Source of the DNA: an uncultured Oscillospiraceae bacterium
Lineage (GTDB): Bacteria; Bacillota; Clostridia; Oscillospirales; Oscillospiraceae
NCBI GenBank assembly: GCA_934573945.1
Contig: CAKTMQ010000032.1
Coordinates: 1-13,944 of the forward strand
Length of the DNA stretch: 13,944 nucleotides
Direction: 5' to 3'
Shown here: positions 13,233-13,944 of the stretch, piece by piece
Numbering within the stretch: position 1 is the stretch's first letter
Layout: each line of letters opens with the position of its first letter
Notes under the pieces: generated by a model
What the model was told of the DNA's origin: nothing
The model's input: only the letters and a program-made list of their open reading frames with translations
The model's database searches: none
Program-made: the position numbers and the translations under genes

Positions 13233-13772
13233 ATGACACGGGAAGAAGCGGTTCAGCGGCTGTGCACCATTTATCAGAGCGATTTCGACGTACAGCTGTG
13301 CGAAGAACACCAGCAGCCTCTGGCGGCACAGATGGATTTTTATGCTAACAATTCCAAATATGTACTGTCCAAAAAGGCAAAGCTCTGGGAGGCCAACAGC
13401 TTTGAGTATGTCTACCTGTTCAGCGTGCCCCATCTGACCCGGGAGATCTACGAGAAGTGCGAAAAGCTGGCCTACGAACAGGGTATGGCGCGCATTCAGC
13501 CGGGTCCGAACCATATGTACACCTACATCACGGCCATGTTCGTATGCGACAGCTGTGATGAGGAGGCACGGAAAGCTCTGAAGCAGTGCCGCTATTACAA
13601 GAGCTTCCGTATGTCCTACTGGGGCTGGATGGATTTTCATACCGCGCTGGCGGTGCTGCCGGAGGAATCGGTCAGCACCAACCGCAGCGGACATTGTGCA
13701 GCGCAGGTTCTCAGCCGAGGCCTGTTTCATAAGCAAAAGAGATCGTTATTCAGAAAGGAGAGAGCTATATGA
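13233..13772 (+). CDS. Protein of unknown function coupled to cstA
   Basis: 179 residues, not recognised. It is soluble-looking, with no signal peptide or membrane helix. It is rich in aromatic residues (YVYLF, MYTYITAMF, CRYYKSFRMSYWGWMDF) and has a CDSC pair (FVCDSCDEEA, about 108-117), followed by a basic tail (HKQKRSLFRKERA). The Cys pair alone is too little for a zinc site. AGGTGG (13221-13226) lies 6 bases before the ATG. The stop overlaps the cstA start in ATGA (13769-13772), so the two are co-translated, and a role connected with CstA activity or regulation is inferred. Its codon use is like its neighbours. Confidence 0.82.
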   Translation: MTREEAVQRLCTIYQSDFDVQLCEEHQQPLAAQMDFYANNSKYVLSKKAKLWEANSFEYVYLFSVPHLTREIYEKCEKLAYEQGMARIQPGPNHMYTYITAMFVCDSCDEEARKALKQCRYYKSFRMSYWGWMDFHTALAVLPEESVSTNRSGHCAAQVLSRGLFHKQKRSLFRKERAI

Positions 13773-13944
13773 ATGCTGCGTTGTTCCTCATCATTGGCTG
13801 TGCTGTCCTGATCGTAGGTTATATCTTCTACGGCGGCTGGCTGGCCAAGAAGTGGGGCGTGGACAACTCCCGTCCGACCCCCGCCCACACCATGGAGGAT
13901 GGTAAGGATTACTGTCCCGCCAAAGCCCCCGTGCTGATGGGTCA
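13769..13944 (+). CDS. cstA: Carbon starvation protein CstA (5' part)
   Basis: The first 58 codons of a CstA-family transporter, cut by the window end. The sequence shows a first membrane helix (about 3-23, LFLIIGCAVLIVGYIFYGGW), then the family signature LAKKWGVDNSRPTPAHTMEDG and DYCPAKAPVLMG. Family members import peptides or pyruvate under carbon limitation (E. coli CstA and BtsT). AGAAAGGAG (13752-13760) lies 8 bases before the ATG inside the preceding gene, which it overlaps by 4 bases. Most of the protein, including the transport core, is outside the window. Confidence 0.92.
   Translation, partial: MNAALFLIIGCAVLIVGYIFYGGWLAKKWGVDNSRPTPAHTMEDGKDYCPAKAPVLMG

Overview
The window looks like chromosome from a spore-forming, high-G+C member of the Clostridia. 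The gut Oscillospiraceae (Flavonifractor/Lawsonibacter/Oscillibacter-like) are my best guess. The reasons are the strong GCC/CTG/ATC codon bias, Gram-positive ribosome binding sites, lipoprotein signal peptides, an intact sporulation sigma-K gene, an Orr/alanine-racemase-like enzyme and a DHHW-family lipoprotein carrying Cys-rich CTEPxxC repeats. The genus is inference only.

Left half (1-6922). A tRNA-Asp(GUC) gene is read leftwards from a consensus promoter. Back to back with it is a complete phosphate-starvation operon read rightwards: pstS-pstC-pstA-pstB-phoU-phoP-phoR. PstS binds phosphate outside the cell, PstC and PstA form the channel, and PstB supplies ATP hydrolysis. PhoU reports transport state to the PhoR kinase, and PhoP activates transcription. 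PhoP-box-like TTgACA/TTTACA repeats lie just before pstS, so sensor, regulator and target appear to share one transcript. A long GC hairpin separates pstS from pstC, which fits higher expression of the binding protein. Several junctions are 4-base ATGA overlaps. Downstream of phoR is an unexplained array of five degenerate 22-bp tandem repeats, then a strong terminator hairpin shared with the converging operon.

Middle (6923-12130). A leftward two-gene unit encodes a DHHW/SGNH-like lipoprotein with 27-residue Cys-rich repeats and an M18 metallo-aminopeptidase. Divergent from it is a rightward group: a PLP-dependent alanine/ornithine-type racemase, a small three-helix membrane protein, and a stand-alone cyclic-nucleotide-binding-like domain protein that lacks the usual cAMP contact residues. 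A 19-bp perfect hairpin ends this group.

Right end (12131-13944). Leftward sigK encodes pro-sigma-K with its hydrophobic pro-sequence and no interrupting element. A 403-base AT-rich gap rich in inverted repeats follows. It holds a terminator-like palindrome, a second dyad with a TATAAT box, and a structured leader with a near-cre motif. Then comes an unrecognised 179-residue protein whose stop overlaps the start of cstA (pyruvate/peptide transporter), which is cut by the window end.

The most unusual items are the 22-bp repeat array after phoR, the low-G+C patch inside pstB, the sigK-upstream palindrome (possible small RNA or attenuator), and the unknown protein with structured leader coupled to cstA.
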